Below the pieces are notes generated by a model. That model had not been told where the DNA came from. It saw only the letters and a program-made list of their open reading frames with translations, and searched no databases. Positions 35,115 through 44,809 of a DNA stretch of 64,000 nucleotides are shown here, piece by piece. Position 1 is the first letter of the stretch, and the number at the start of each line of letters is the position of its first letter. The stretch is taken from assembly GCA_031253835.1 (NCBI GenBank), contig JAIRVP010000076.1:62001-126000 (forward strand), read 5' to 3'. This DNA is from Burkholderia sp. (GTDB lineage: Bacteria > Pseudomonadota > Gammaproteobacteria > Burkholderiales > Burkholderiaceae). The translations under genes were made by a program, and so were the position numbers.

Positions 35115-35264
35115 ATGAAACCGTCACGCTGGTCGCGTTGCAAGGTCGCCGCGCTGCTCGTCGCCGCGAGCGTCGCGCTGTCCGGCTGCGGGATCCTGGG
35201 CTGCGGCGGCGCCGCGACCAACGGCGCGGCCGGCGGCGGCTGCTCGGCCGGCATGCGCTTCTGA
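35115..35264 (+). CDS. Very small Gly/Cys-rich lipoprotein
   Basis: A 49-residue protein starting MKPSRWSRCK. It has a basic N-region, the hydrophobic stretch VAALLVAASVAL and the lipobox LSGC, lipidated Cys at residue 24. The mature peptide is only about 26 residues, rich in Gly, Ala and Cys (GILGCGGAA, then GGGCSAGMRF). Upstream, GAGGCGCCCGCCG provides a weak ribosome binding site. The complete signal-plus-lipobox layout argues for a real gene despite its size. Function unknown; it lies near lnt, which acylates lipoproteins. Confidence 0.65.
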   Translation: MKPSRWSRCKVAALLVAASVALSGCGILGCGGAATNGAAGGGCSAGMRF

Positions 35265-35581
35265 GCCCCTTCCCGGCCCGTCTTCGGCCGCCGTCGCATG
35301 CGGCAGATTGCCGCCGGCACGCACCGGCCGGCCGGTCACATTCCCGCATCGGGCCGGCCCATCCGGCCCGCCGCCGTTTTTTGCCGCTGCTGCGCCTTCG
35401 CCCTTTTCTGAGATAGGATGGACCCGAGGACGATGTCGCGCCCGGCGCGGCCGTCCGCGAGCGGGGCCCGCGAGCCGCCCGCCCTGGCCGTACGGCCGGG
35501 GTGACACGGTCGCGTCGTGCCCTTGGTGTATCCTTGCCTACTCCGTGACAGCGCGCTCCGGCATGACCCGGGCGCACCACC
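35265..35581. other. Intergenic region before corC
   Basis: 317 bp without a recognisable gene. It contains a hairpin GGGCCGG-CCCAT-CCGGCCC (35351-35369) with TTTTTT at 35377-35382, probably terminating the small lipoprotein transcript. It also contains TTGGTGTATCCT (35523-35534), which recurs before ybeY and may include the corC -10 element. Confidence 0.5.
35351..35382 (+). terminator. Terminator after the small lipoprotein gene
   Basis: A 7-bp GC stem with a 5-base loop, then seven bases and six T residues. The gap between stem and T-run is longer than ideal. Confidence 0.5.
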
Positions 35582-36469
35582 ATGAACGATTCGTATCCCA
35601 GTCGTAAGCCAACCGACAAACCGCAAGAAAAGCGCTCGCTGCTCGAGCGCCTGACCGACTTCATCTCGCCCGAGCCCGAATCCCGCGGCGAGCTGCTGGA
35701 AATCCTCCAGGACGCCCACGAACGCAACCTGATCGACGCCGACTCGCTGTCGATGATCGAAGGCGTGTTCCAGGTATCCGACCTGTGCGCCCGCGACATC
35801 ATGGTGCCGCGCGCGCAGATGGACGCGATCAACATCGCCGACAAGCCCGAGGATTTCATCCCGTTCGTCCTCGAGAAGGCCCACTCGCGCTACCCCGTGT
35901 ACGAGGAGAACCGCGACAACGTCATCGGCGTGCTGCTCGCGAAGGATCTGCTGCGTTTTTACGCCGAAGAAGAGTTCGACGTGCGCGGCATGCTGCGCCC
36001 CGCCGTGTTCATTCCGGAATCGAAGCGCCTGAACGTGCTGCTGCACGACTTCCGCGTGAACCGCAACCACCTCGCGATCGTCGTCGACGAATACGGCGGC
36101 GTGGCGGGCCTGATCACGATCGAGGACGTGCTCGAACAGATCGTCGGCGACATCGAGGACGAATACGACTTCGACGAGGAAGCCGGCAACATCATCTCGG
36201 GGCCGGACGGCCGCTTCCGCGTGCGCGCGCTCACCGAGATCGAACAGTTCAACGAGGCGTTCGGCACCGATTTCCCCGACGACGAAGTCGACACGATCGG
36301 CGGCCTGATCACCCATCATTTCGGACGCGTGCCGCACCGCGGCGAGAAGCTGCAGCTCGGCAACCTCGTGTTCGAGATCCAGCGCGGCGATGCGCGCCAG
36401 GTGCATGTGCTGCTGGTGCGCCGCAACCCGCTCGCCAGCCGTCGCGCCGAAACCTCGCACGAAGACTGA
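35582..36469 (+). CDS. corC: CorC/HlyC-family CBS-domain protein
   Basis: A 295-residue cytoplasmic protein with two CBS domains (residues about 70-185; e.g. DIMVPRAQMDAI, HSRYPVYEENRDNVIGVLLAKDLL, HLAIVVDEYGGVAGLITIEDVLEQIVGDIEDEYD) and a C-terminal CorC_HlyC transporter-associated domain (DTIGGLITHHFGRVPHRGE). It lacks the membrane DUF21 part of larger relatives. YbeX/CorC has been tied to magnesium-cobalt homeostasis and to ribosome metabolism. It is 52 bp before lnt, as in E. coli ybeX-lnt. Confidence 0.94.
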   Translation: MNDSYPSRKPTDKPQEKRSLLERLTDFISPEPESRGELLEILQDAHERNLIDADSLSMIEGVFQVSDLCARDIMVPRAQMDAINIADKPEDFIPFVLEKAHSRYPVYEENRDNVIGVLLAKDLLRFYAEEEFDVRGMLRPAVFIPESKRLNVLLHDFRVNRNHLAIVVDEYGGVAGLITIEDVLEQIVGDIEDEYDFDEEAGNIISGPDGRFRVRALTEIEQFNEAFGTDFPDDEVDTIGGLITHHFGRVPHRGEKLQLGNLVFEIQRGDARQVHVLLVRRNPLASRRAETSHED

Positions 36470-36521
36470 CCGTTCCGCGCCAGCCGCGTTTCCTTCAACC
36501 GCTCGCCCACTTCCGCTTCAC

Positions 36522-38222
36522 ATGGACGATCCGATCCCGTCCCGCCCGGCTGGCGGCCTCCTCGCGCCGGCGCCCGGCCGCGCGCTGCCGCGCTGGCACT
36601 ACCCGGCCGCGCTGCTCGCCGGCGCGGCCAATACGCTCAGCTTCGCACCGACGCCGCACGGCGGCTGGCTGCAACTCGTCGTATTCGTCTGGTTTTTCGC
36701 GCAGCTGACGCGTACGTCGAGCTGGCGCGGCGCCGCGCTCACCGGCGGCGCGTTCGGCTTCGGCAACTTCATCAGCGGTATCTGGTGGCTCTACATCAGC
36801 ATGCACGTGTACGGCGAGATGGCCGCGCCGCTCGCGGGCGGCGCGCTCGTGCTGTTCTCGCTGTACCTGTCGCTGTATCCGGCGTTCTCGGCCGGGCTGT
36901 GGTCGTTCTGCGCGGGCCATGCGTGGCATCGCCGCACGCCCGACCCGCGCCCGTTCTCGCCGACCTGGCACGGCGCGTTCGCGTTCGCGAGCGCGTGGGC
37001 CCTCGGCGAATGGCTGCGCGGCACGCTGTTCACCGGCTTTCCGTGGCTCGCGAGCGGCTACCCGCAGGTCGACGGCCCGTTCGCGGGCTTCGCGCCGGTG
37101 GTCGGCGTGTACGGGATCGCGTGGGTGCTCGCGCTGTTCGCCGCGCTGGTCGTGCAGGCGCTCGTCGCCGCGCGCCCGTCGCCCGTGCGTGACAACGGCG
37201 CCGGCAAGGCCGGCGGCAACGCGCGCGTGCGCATCGCCGCACCGGCCGGCGTGGCCGTCGCGCTGATCGCGGCGGGCCTCGGGCTGTCGCAGGCCACGTG
37301 GACGGTACCCGCGAATGCCCCGCTCACCGTGCGGCTGCTGCAGGGCAACGTGAAGCAGGACATCAAGTTCGAGCAGGAAGGCATCGACGCGGCGATCAAG
37401 ATGTACCAGCAGATGATCGTCGAGAAGCCGGCCGACCTGATCGTCACGCCGGAAACCGCGATCGCGGTGATGATCCAGGAGCTGCCCGAGCCGTTCGCCG
37501 TCGCGATCCGCAAGTTCAGCGACACGACGGGCTCGGCCGTGCTGTTCGGCGCGGTCGGCGCGTCGGTGACCGAGGACGGCCACTACGTCGACTACACGAA
37601 CAGCCTGTACGGCGTGACGCCGAACTCGCGCGACATCTATCACTACGACAAGCACCATCTCGTGCCTTTCGGCGAATTCATCCCGTGGGGCTTCCGCTGG
37701 TTCGTCGACCTGATGAAAATGCCGCTCGGCGATTTCGCGCGCGGTGCGCCGGTGCAGAAGCCGTTCCTCGTGCACAACCAGCCCGTGATGGCCGACATCT
37801 GCTACGAGGACTTGTTCGGCGAGGAAATCGCCGCGACGATCCGCGACAACCCGCAGCCGCCCGGCGTGCTCGTCAACGTGACGAACCTCGCGTGGTTCGG
37901 CGACACGATCGCGCTCGACCAGCACCTGCAGATCGCGCGGATGCGCTCGCTCGAAACAGGCCGGCCGATGCTGCGCTCGACCAACACGGGGATGACGGCC
38001 GCGATCGACGCGCACGGGCGCGTGCTCGGCCAGCTGAAGCCGTTCACGATCGGCTCGCTCGACGTGCGGATCGAAGGCACGAGCGGCTTCACGCCGTACG
38101 TGACGAGCGGCAACAACATCGTGCTCGCGGTGTCGTTCGTGCTGCTCGCGTTCGGCTTCACGTTCGGGCCGCGGCTGCGCCGGCGCAACGGCCGGAACAA
38201 CGGCGGCGACCAGCCCGAATGA
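36522..38222 (+). CDS. lnt: Apolipoprotein N-acyltransferase
   Basis: A 566-residue inner-membrane enzyme that adds the third acyl chain to lipoproteins. About eight hydrophobic segments fill residues 28-260 and the C-terminus. The periplasmic nitrilase-like domain carries the catalytic triad Glu311 (TPETA), Lys377 (DKHHLVPFGE) and Cys428 (ICYED), plus Glu385. It is longer than E. coli Lnt (512) mainly in loops. ATG 36522 starts MDDPIPSR; longer in-frame starts overlap the corC end. Confidence 0.95.
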   Translation: MDDPIPSRPAGGLLAPAPGRALPRWHYPAALLAGAANTLSFAPTPHGGWLQLVVFVWFFAQLTRTSSWRGAALTGGAFGFGNFISGIWWLYISMHVYGEMAAPLAGGALVLFSLYLSLYPAFSAGLWSFCAGHAWHRRTPDPRPFSPTWHGAFAFASAWALGEWLRGTLFTGFPWLASGYPQVDGPFAGFAPVVGVYGIAWVLALFAALVVQALVAARPSPVRDNGAGKAGGNARVRIAAPAGVAVALIAAGLGLSQATWTVPANAPLTVRLLQGNVKQDIKFEQEGIDAAIKMYQQMIVEKPADLIVTPETAIAVMIQELPEPFAVAIRKFSDTTGSAVLFGAVGASVTEDGHYVDYTNSLYGVTPNSRDIYHYDKHHLVPFGEFIPWGFRWFVDLMKMPLGDFARGAPVQKPFLVHNQPVMADICYEDLFGEEIAATIRDNPQPPGVLVNVTNLAWFGDTIALDQHLQIARMRSLETGRPMLRSTNTGMTAAIDAHGRVLGQLKPFTIGSLDVRIEGTSGFTPYVTSGNNIVLAVSFVLLAFGFTFGPRLRRRNGRNNGGDQPE

Positions 38223-38276
38223 CGCAAACGGCCGCCGCTGCGCGCGGCGGTCGATGACCGCGAACCGGCCGGCCGC

Positions 38277-39932
38277 TCAGGCCTGCCGGGCCGGTTGATC
38301 CTGTCGATCCGGCTGCGCGGCCAGGCCCCGCAGGTCGCGGCTCACCGCTTCCATCACCGGCTCCCATGCGCCGAACGCCGGCTGGCGGTACAGCGTCGCG
38401 GTCGGATACCACGGGCTGTCCGTGCGTTCGAGCAGCCACGGCCAGTGCGGATTCACGTCGAGCAGCACCCAGGTGCGCGCACCGAGCGCGCCCGCCAGGT
38501 GCGCGACCGACGTGCATACCGTCATCACCAGATCCAGCGCGCCGATGAACGCGGCCGTATCGTCGAAGCTCGTCAGTTCCGCCGTGAAATCGTCGACCGC
38601 GAAGCCGGCCGCGCGTGCCGCGGCGACCTCCGCGTGCGCGCCCGGCTGCAGCGAATAAAACGCGGCGCCGTCGATCCCGCGGAACGCATCGGCATAGCGC
38701 TCGAGCCCGACGCGCCGGAACGGGTTGCGCTGGTGACCCGTGCTGCCGGTCCACACGAGCCCGACCTTCAGCCGGCGCTCGCCCGCGAGCCGCGCACGCC
38801 ATGCATCGCGCGCATCCGGGTCGGCGCGCAGGTACGGCACCGACGACGCGAGCGTCGACGCTTCCATGCCGAGCATCAGCGGCAGGCCGATCAGCGGCAC
38901 CTCGTAATCGAATGGCGGCAGCACATCGACACCGCCGCCCGCGCTGAATGCGTCCGCGTGCGCGCCGAGGCTGCGCTGCATCAGCGTGCCGACCTGCGGG
39001 AACGTATTCCACATGAGCCGGCCGCCTTCGCGATGCACGCGCTCGGCAAGCGGTGCGACGTAGCGGCAGAACTGCAGCACGTCGCCGAGCCCCTGCTCGC
39101 CCCACACCAGCAGTGTCTTGCCCGCGAGCGGCTCGCCCTGCCAGCGCGGGCCGGGCAGCGCCGGCCGGCGGCCGCGCAGCTCGCCTGCACCGTCCCAGCG
39201 CGCCTCGTGGCCGCGCCAGCCGGCCGCGTGGTCGCCGCGCACGAGCTGGATGATCGCGAGGTTGAAACGGAACGACGCGTCGTCGGGCGCCAGCTCGCAT
39301 GCGCGCGCCGCGTAGCGCTCGGCATCGTCCCAGCGCTGCGCCTCCTTCATCGCCATCGCGACGTTGTTCATCGCGAGCGCGTTGCCGGGCGCAAGCTCGG
39401 CCAGCCGCGCGGCGCACGCGAGCGCGCCGTCGAGGTCGTGCGTCGCGATCCGCGCGACGACGAGGTTGATCCACGCCTGCACGTCTTGCGGATCGTGCTT
39501 CACGGCCGCGTCGAGCAGCGCGATCTCCTCCACGCGGTCGCCGCCCGACAGCCGCAGCGCGATCGCGAGGTTGTTGCGCAGCGACGGCCGGCCGGCATCG
39601 ATCGCCAGCGCCGCGCGGTACGGCGCGACGGCGTCCGCGTGACGGCCGGCCATCTGCAGCGTATAGCCGTGATTGAAGTAAGCGGTCGCGCCCGGCTGCA
39701 CGCGCACCGCGCATTCGGCGAGCGCGAGCGCGTCGGCCGTGCGCTGCCGCGCGACGAGCACCGTCGTGAGCTGCGCGAGCGCGTCGGCGTCGACCGCATG
39801 CAGATGGGCGGCAGCGGCGAGCCACAGATCGTGCGCGGCGCGCTCGCCGCGCGCCTGTGCGTCGGCGGCCTGCCCGAGCAGCGCGAGGAGCGGCGGAAGC
39901 AGCGGAATGAGGAGGTCGGTCGGTTCGTCCAT
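38277..39932 (-). CDS. TPR protein with glycosyltransferase-family-9-like C-terminus
   Basis: A 551-residue soluble protein. Residues about 60-245 are tandem tetratricopeptide repeats (e.g. AYFNHGYTLQMAGRHADAVAPYRAALAID, ALAMNNVAMAMKEAQRWDDAERYAARACEL). The rest, from LLVWGEQGLGDVLQFCRYV to LVMTVCTSVAHLAGALG, matches the C-terminal heptosyltransferase-like (GT9) fold seen in TPR proteins that glycosylate or assemble surface structures. Donor and acceptor are unknown. There is no signal peptide. It is transcribed alone, opposite to lnt and glyQ. Confidence 0.82.
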   Translation of the reverse strand: MDEPTDLLIPLLPPLLALLGQAADAQARGERAAHDLWLAAAAHLHAVDADALAQLTTVLVARQRTADALALAECAVRVQPGATAYFNHGYTLQMAGRHADAVAPYRAALAIDAGRPSLRNNLAIALRLSGGDRVEEIALLDAAVKHDPQDVQAWINLVVARIATHDLDGALACAARLAELAPGNALAMNNVAMAMKEAQRWDDAERYAARACELAPDDASFRFNLAIIQLVRGDHAAGWRGHEARWDGAGELRGRRPALPGPRWQGEPLAGKTLLVWGEQGLGDVLQFCRYVAPLAERVHREGGRLMWNTFPQVGTLMQRSLGAHADAFSAGGGVDVLPPFDYEVPLIGLPLMLGMEASTLASSVPYLRADPDARDAWRARLAGERRLKVGLVWTGSTGHQRNPFRRVGLERYADAFRGIDGAAFYSLQPGAHAEVAAARAAGFAVDDFTAELTSFDDTAAFIGALDLVMTVCTSVAHLAGALGARTWVLLDVNPHWPWLLERTDSPWYPTATLYRQPAFGAWEPVMEAVSRDLRGLAAQPDRQDQPARQA

Positions 39933-40254
39933 GCAGTCGGCGTCGGCAAGCGGTGACGCGGCACGCGTGGCGCGCGCCGCAATATGCGCATCTTAACGCC
40001 CGTGCGAAACGGCACGGCACGCGTGTCGCGACGGGCCCGCGGACGGCCGAACGAACCGCGCCGGCCGCCCGTGCGCAGCCCTCCGGAAGCGGGCCGGCGG
40101 CGACCTCGCCCGCGTTCCGGCCGCATCCGGTCGCCGATCCGGTAAAATTACGCGTTTCAGCACACTAACAAGCCGCGCCGCCGCGCGAGCCGACCCTCCG
40201 GGCCCTGCCCGGAGCGCCGCCCGCAACGGAGCGCCAGCGCCACGAAGGCTCTTC
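39933..40254. other. Intergenic region upstream of glyQ
   Basis: 322 bp between divergent genes, with no gene seen. A TAAAAT hexamer at 40143-40148 is the best -10 candidate for the glyQ operon, giving a leader of about 100 nt. The leader shows no T-box or other riboswitch pattern that I recognise. Confidence 0.5.
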
Positions 40255-41259
40255 ATGCTTACGTTTCAGCAAATCATCCTGACGCTGCAGTCCTACTGGG
40301 ACAAGCAGGGTTGCGCCCTGCTCCAGCCCATCGACATGGAAGTCGGCGCGGGCACGTCGCACGTCCACACGTTCCTGCGCGCGATCGGCCCCGAGCCGTG
40401 GCGCGCCGCGTACGTGCAGCCGTCGCGCCGCCCGAAGGACGGCCGCTACGGCGAGAACCCGAACCGCCTGCAGCACTACTACCAGTACCAGGTCGTGCTC
40501 AAGCCGGCGCCGGAAAACATCCTCGACCTGTACCTCGGCTCGCTCGAGGCACTCGGCTTCGACCTGAAGCAGAACGACGTGCGCTTCGTCGAGGACGACT
40601 GGGAAAACCCGACGCTCGGCGCGTGGGGCCTCGGCTGGGAAGTGTGGCTGAACGGGATGGAAGTCACGCAGTTCACGTACTTCCAGGAAGTCGGCGGCCT
40701 CGAATGCAAGCCGGTGCTCGGCGAGATCACGTACGGCCTCGAGCGCCTCGCGATGTACCTGCAGAAGGTCGAGAACGTGTACGACCTCGTGTGGACCGAG
40801 TGGGAAGAGCAAGGCCCGAACGGCCCCGAGCTGCGCCGCCTGTCGTATGGCGACGTGTACCACCAGAACGAGGTCGAGCAGTCGACCTACAACTTCGAGC
40901 ACGCGAACGTCGACCTGCTGTTCACGTTCTTCAACAGCTACGAAGCGGAAGCGAAGAAGATGATCGACGCGCAGCTCGCGCTGCCCGCGTACGAACTCGT
41001 GCTGAAGGCCGGCCACACGTTCAACCTGCTCGACGCGCGCGGCGCGATCTCGGTCACCGAGCGTGCAGCGTACATCGGCCGCATCCGCGCACTGTCGCGT
41101 CTCGTCGCGCAGGCTTACTACGACTCGCGCGAGAAGCTCGGCTTCCCGATGCTCGGCAACCCGCCGGGCGTGCCGGGCCTCACCACCGACGCCCAGGACG
41201 CCGCGCAGCCGGCGTGGGCGCCGCCGCTCAAGGTCGAACGCAAGATCGATCAGGACTGA
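40255..41259 (+). CDS. glyQ: Glycine--tRNA ligase alpha subunit
   Basis: A 334-residue class II aminoacyl-tRNA synthetase catalytic subunit of the alpha2-beta2 bacterial type. It starts [20 protein letters not shown] and carries motif-like blocks [29 protein letters not shown] and [31 protein letters not shown]. It is followed by glyS 22 bp later, so both subunits come from one transcript. ATG 40255 is supported by GAAGGCTCTTC and family length. Confidence 0.97.
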   Translation: MLTFQQIILTLQSYWDKQGCALLQPIDMEVGAGTSHVHTFLRAIGPEPWRAAYVQPSRRPKDGRYGENPNRLQHYYQYQVVLKPAPENILDLYLGSLEALGFDLKQNDVRFVEDDWENPTLGAWGLGWEVWLNGMEVTQFTYFQEVGGLECKPVLGEITYGLERLAMYLQKVENVYDLVWTEWEEQGPNGPELRRLSYGDVYHQNEVEQSTYNFEHANVDLLFTFFNSYEAEAKKMIDAQLALPAYELVLKAGHTFNLLDARGAISVTERAAYIGRIRALSRLVAQAYYDSREKLGFPMLGNPPGVPGLTTDAQDAAQPAWAPPLKVERKIDQD

Positions 41260-41281
41260 CGAGACGAGATTCAATCCAATC

Positions 41282-43381
41282 ATGACGCACAATCATCCCG
41301 CCCCCCTGCTCGTCGAACTGCTGACCGAAGAGCTGCCGCCGAAGGCCCTCGCGCGCCTCGGCGACGCATTCGCCGAAGGTCTCGCGCAACGCCTCGCGGC
41401 GCGCGACCTCGTCGAAGGCGAACTCGTGTTCGAACGCTACGCCACGCCGCGCCGCCTCGCCGTCGTCGTGCAGAACGTGCGCGCCGTCGCACCTGAAAAG
41501 CAGGTCCGCGAAAAAGTCCTGCCGGTGTCGGTCGCACTCGACGCCGAAGGCAAGCCGACGGCCCCGCTCGCGAAGAAGCTCGCGGCGCTCGGCCATCCGA
41601 ACCTGTCGATCGCCGATCTCGAGCGCGCGCAGGACGGCAAGGCCGAAGCGTTCTTCATCAACTATTCGGCGGCCGGCGCCACCCTCGCCGACGGCCTGCA
41701 GGCCGCGCTCGACGAAGCGCTCGCGAAGCTGCCGATCCCGAAGTTCATGACGTACCAGCGCCCGGACGGCTCCGACGTGAAGTTCGTGCGCCCGGTCCAT
41801 CGCCTGACGGTGCTGCACGATGATCGCATCGTGCCCGTCACCGCGTTCGGCGTCGACGCCGGCGACACCACGCTCGGCCACCGCTTCCTGTCCGACGGCC
41901 TCGTCGCGATCCAGCATGCACGCGCGTACGCCGACACGCTGCGCGACAAGGGCCGCGTGATCGCGCACTTCGCCGATCGCCGCGAAACGATCCGCACGCA
42001 GCTGAACGAACACGCGAACGGCGACACGGTGGTGATGCCCGAATCGCTGCTCGACGAAGTGACGTCGCTGGTCGAATGGCCGGTCGTCTACCCGTGCCGC
42101 TTCGAGGACGAATTCCTGCAGGTTCCGCAGGAGTGCCTGATCCTCACGATGCAGACGAACCAGAAGTATTTCGCGCTGACCGACGTCGCCGGCAAGCTGC
42201 GCTCGCGCTTCCTGATCGTGTCGAACATCGAGACGAAGACGCCGGGCGAGATCATCGAAGGCAACGAGCGCGTCGTGCGCCCGCGCCTCGCCGATGCGAA
42301 ATTCTTCTTCGAGCAGGACAAGAAGAAGCCGCTCGCCGACCGCGTGCCGCAGCTCGCGAACGTCGTGTATCACAACAAGCTCGGCTCGGCGCTCGCACGC
42401 GTCGAGCGCCTCGAGGCGCTGGCCGGCGAGATCGCGCCCGCGATCGGCGCCGACACTGCGCACGCGAAGCGCGCCGCGCGCCTCGCGAAGGCCGACCTGC
42501 TGACCGACATGGTCGGCGAGTTCCCGGAGCTGCAGGGCACGATGGGCACGTACTACGCGCGCCACGACGGCGAAGCCGACGATGTCGCGCTCGCGTGCGC
42601 CGAGCACTACCAGCCGCGCTTCTCCGGCGACGCGCTGCCGACCACGCCCGTGTCGACCGCCGTCGCGCTGGCCGACAAGCTCGAGACGATCGTCGGCATC
42701 TGGGGCATCGGCCTCGCGCCGACCGGCGAGAAGGATCCGTTCGCGCTGCGCCGCCACGCGCTCGGCGTGCTGCGCCTGCTGCTCGAGAAGCAGCTGCCGC
42801 TCGATCTCGTGTCGCTGCTGCGCACGGCCCACGCACGCTTCGAAGGCGTGCCGGGCGTCGCCGAGTCGACCGATGCGATCTTCGCGTTCTTCATGGATCG
42901 CCTGCGCGGCCTGCTGCGCGAGCGCGGCTATTCGGCCGGTGAAATCGATGCGGTGCTGAGCCTGAACCCGACGCGCGTCGACGATCTCGTCGCGCGCCTC
43001 GACGCGGTGCGCGAATTCACGCGCCTCGCGGAAGCCGAAGCGCTCGCGGCCGCGAACAAGCGGATCTCGAACATCCTGAAGAAGTCGGAAGGCGGCGCGA
43101 ACGGCCCGGTACAGCCGACGCTGCTCGTCGAAGCGGCCGAGAAGGCGCTGCACGAACAGCTCGCGGCCGTGACGCCGCACGTGCAGTCGCAGCTCGAGGC
43201 GCGCGCGTACACGGGCGCGCTGTCGGCGCTCGCCGCGCTGCGCGCACCGGTCGACACGTTCTTCAACGACGTGATGGTCAACGCGGAAGATCCCGCACTG
43301 CGAGCCAACCGGCTCGCGCTGCTGTCCGCGCTGCACCAGCAGATGAACTGCGTCGCCGACATCTCGAAGCTCGCCGCATAA
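41282..43381 (+). CDS. glyS: Glycine--tRNA ligase beta subunit
   Basis: A 699-residue subunit that binds tRNA-Gly and completes the alpha2-beta2 enzyme. It begins [26 protein letters not shown] and shows blocks [45 protein letters not shown] and [31 protein letters not shown]; the last belongs to an HD-like domain. A C-terminal anticodon-binding (DALR-like) helix bundle follows. ATG 41282 is the first in-frame start after glyQ. Confidence 0.97.
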   Translation: MTHNHPAPLLVELLTEELPPKALARLGDAFAEGLAQRLAARDLVEGELVFERYATPRRLAVVVQNVRAVAPEKQVREKVLPVSVALDAEGKPTAPLAKKLAALGHPNLSIADLERAQDGKAEAFFINYSAAGATLADGLQAALDEALAKLPIPKFMTYQRPDGSDVKFVRPVHRLTVLHDDRIVPVTAFGVDAGDTTLGHRFLSDGLVAIQHARAYADTLRDKGRVIAHFADRRETIRTQLNEHANGDTVVMPESLLDEVTSLVEWPVVYPCRFEDEFLQVPQECLILTMQTNQKYFALTDVAGKLRSRFLIVSNIETKTPGEIIEGNERVVRPRLADAKFFFEQDKKKPLADRVPQLANVVYHNKLGSALARVERLEALAGEIAPAIGADTAHAKRAARLAKADLLTDMVGEFPELQGTMGTYYARHDGEADDVALACAEHYQPRFSGDALPTTPVSTAVALADKLETIVGIWGIGLAPTGEKDPFALRRHALGVLRLLLEKQLPLDLVSLLRTAHARFEGVPGVAESTDAIFAFFMDRLRGLLRERGYSAGEIDAVLSLNPTRVDDLVARLDAVREFTRLAEAEALAAANKRISNILKKSEGGANGPVQPTLLVEAAEKALHEQLAAVTPHVQSQLEARAYTGALSALAALRAPVDTFFNDVMVNAEDPALRANRLALLSALHQQMNCVADISKLAA

Positions 43382-43391
43382 GGGCCGCACG

Positions 43392-43955
43392 ATGCCGATC
43401 AGCCCCAACCGAAAGCTCGTCGTCCTCGACCGGGACGGCGTGATCAACGTCGATTCGGATGCGTTCATCAAGACGCCCGACGAATGGATCGCGCTGCCCG
43501 GCAGCCTCGAGGCGATCGCCCGGCTCAACCACGCGGGTTATCGCGTGGTCGTCGCGACCAACCAGTCCGGCATCGGTCGCGGGCTGTTCGACATGGCCAC
43601 GTTGAACGAGATGCACCTGAAGATGCATCGCGCGGCGGCCGCGGTCGGCGCGCGCATCGACGCGGTGTTCTTCTGCCCGCACACGGCGGAGGATCACTGC
43701 GACTGCCGCAAGCCGAAACCCGGCATGACGCAGATGATCGCCGAGCGCTTCGAGATCGATCCCGATCACACGCCGGTCGTCGGCGATTCGCTGCGCGACC
43801 TGCAGGCCGGCGTCGCGGTTGGCTTCCAGCCGCACCTCGTGCTGACCGGCAAGGGCAAGAAGACGCTCGCCGCGGGCAATCTGCCACCCGGCACGAAGGT
43901 CCACGACGACCTGCGCGCGTTCGCGCTCGACTTCCTTTCTCACGAACACGAGTGA
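43392..43955 (+). CDS. gmhB: D-glycero-beta-D-manno-heptose-1,7-bisphosphate 7-phosphatase
   Basis: A 187-residue HAD phosphatase for the LPS heptose pathway. Nucleophile Asp13 and acid Asp15 lie in VLDRDGVIN; VVATNQSGIGRG is motif II; the structural zinc loop is CPHTAEDHCDCRKPKPG; motif IV is VVGDSLRDLQAG. It removes the 7-phosphate before ADP-heptose formation. The gene lies 10 bp after glyS and 43 bp before plsC, so it is part of the same operon. Confidence 0.95.
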   Translation: MPISPNRKLVVLDRDGVINVDSDAFIKTPDEWIALPGSLEAIARLNHAGYRVVVATNQSGIGRGLFDMATLNEMHLKMHRAAAAVGARIDAVFFCPHTAEDHCDCRKPKPGMTQMIAERFEIDPDHTPVVGDSLRDLQAGVAVGFQPHLVLTGKGKKTLAAGNLPPGTKVHDDLRAFALDFLSHEHE

Positions 43956-43998
43956 TGCGGCCGCCGCGCGCATCCTCCCTAACGCCAGACTCACGCCG

Positions 43999-44763
43999 AT
44001 GCGCTTCGTCCGCTCCCTGCTGCTGCTGATCTACTTCATCCTGTACACGGTGCCGTACGCCACCGCGTGCTTCATCGCGTTCCCGTTCATGCGCCCCGAC
44101 GCGCGCTACTGGATGGCGGCCGGCTGGTGCAAGTCGACCCTGTGGGTCGTGCGCTGGCTGAACGGCATCCGCTACCGGATCGAAGGGATGGAGAACCTGC
44201 CCGACGGCCCGGCCGTGCTGCTGTCGAAGCACCAGTCGGCATGGGAGACGCTCGCGTTTCCGGCGCTGATGCCGAAGCCGCTCTGCTACGTGTTCAAGCG
44301 CGAACTGCTGTACGTGCCGTTCTTCGGCTGGGCGCTCGGGCTGCTGCACATGGTCAACATCAACCGCAAGGAAGGCAAGAACGCGTTCAATTCGGTGATC
44401 CGCCAGGGCAAGAAGCGCCTGTCGGAAGGCGCATGGATGATCATGTTCCCCGAAGGCACGCGCACGCCGGTCGGCAAGCAGGGCAAGTACAAGACGGGTG
44501 GCGCGCGCTTCGCGATCGAAACCGGCACGCCGGTCGTGCCAATCGCGCACAATGCAGGTCGGGTGTGGCCGCGCAACTCGTTCACGAAATTCCCGGGCGT
44601 CGTCACCGTGTCGATCGGCAAGCCGATCCCCAGCGACGGGCTGACGCCCGATGTATTGAACTCGCAGGTCGAAGCATGGATCGAAGCGGAAATGCGCCGC
44701 ATCGATCCCGATTCCTATCGCCAGGCGGGCAATGCCGGCACGCGCGATGCCGCGCGTGCCTGA
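43999..44763 (+). CDS. plsC: 1-acyl-sn-glycerol-3-phosphate acyltransferase
   Basis: A 254-residue membrane-associated acyltransferase making phosphatidic acid. An N-terminal hydrophobic anchor (LLLLIYFILYTVPYATACFIAF) precedes the catalytic block LLSKHQSAWETLA. The family HX4D motif appears here as HX4E (His, then Glu five residues on), a variant also seen in Neisseria-type enzymes. MFPEGTRTP and GTPVVPIAHNAG match motifs III and IV. It lies in the glyQ-glyS-gmhB run. Confidence 0.92.
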   Translation: MRFVRSLLLLIYFILYTVPYATACFIAFPFMRPDARYWMAAGWCKSTLWVVRWLNGIRYRIEGMENLPDGPAVLLSKHQSAWETLAFPALMPKPLCYVFKRELLYVPFFGWALGLLHMVNINRKEGKNAFNSVIRQGKKRLSEGAWMIMFPEGTRTPVGKQGKYKTGGARFAIETGTPVVPIAHNAGRVWPRNSFTKFPGVVTVSIGKPIPSDGLTPDVLNSQVEAWIEAEMRRIDPDSYRQAGNAGTRDAARA

Positions 44764-44809
44764 AGCCCCCGGATTGCAGCCGTTGCGTACGACAAAAAGA
44801 AGCGAACTG

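Noticed and set aside
32051-35320. 1089-codon open frame antisense to phoH, ybeY and chaC
   Set aside because: Long stop-free antisense frames are expected at this GC content; the sense genes are unambiguous.
41228-43528. 766-codon open frame antisense to glyS
   Set aside because: glyS has the expected family blocks throughout; the antisense frame is compositionally biased and has no start signal.
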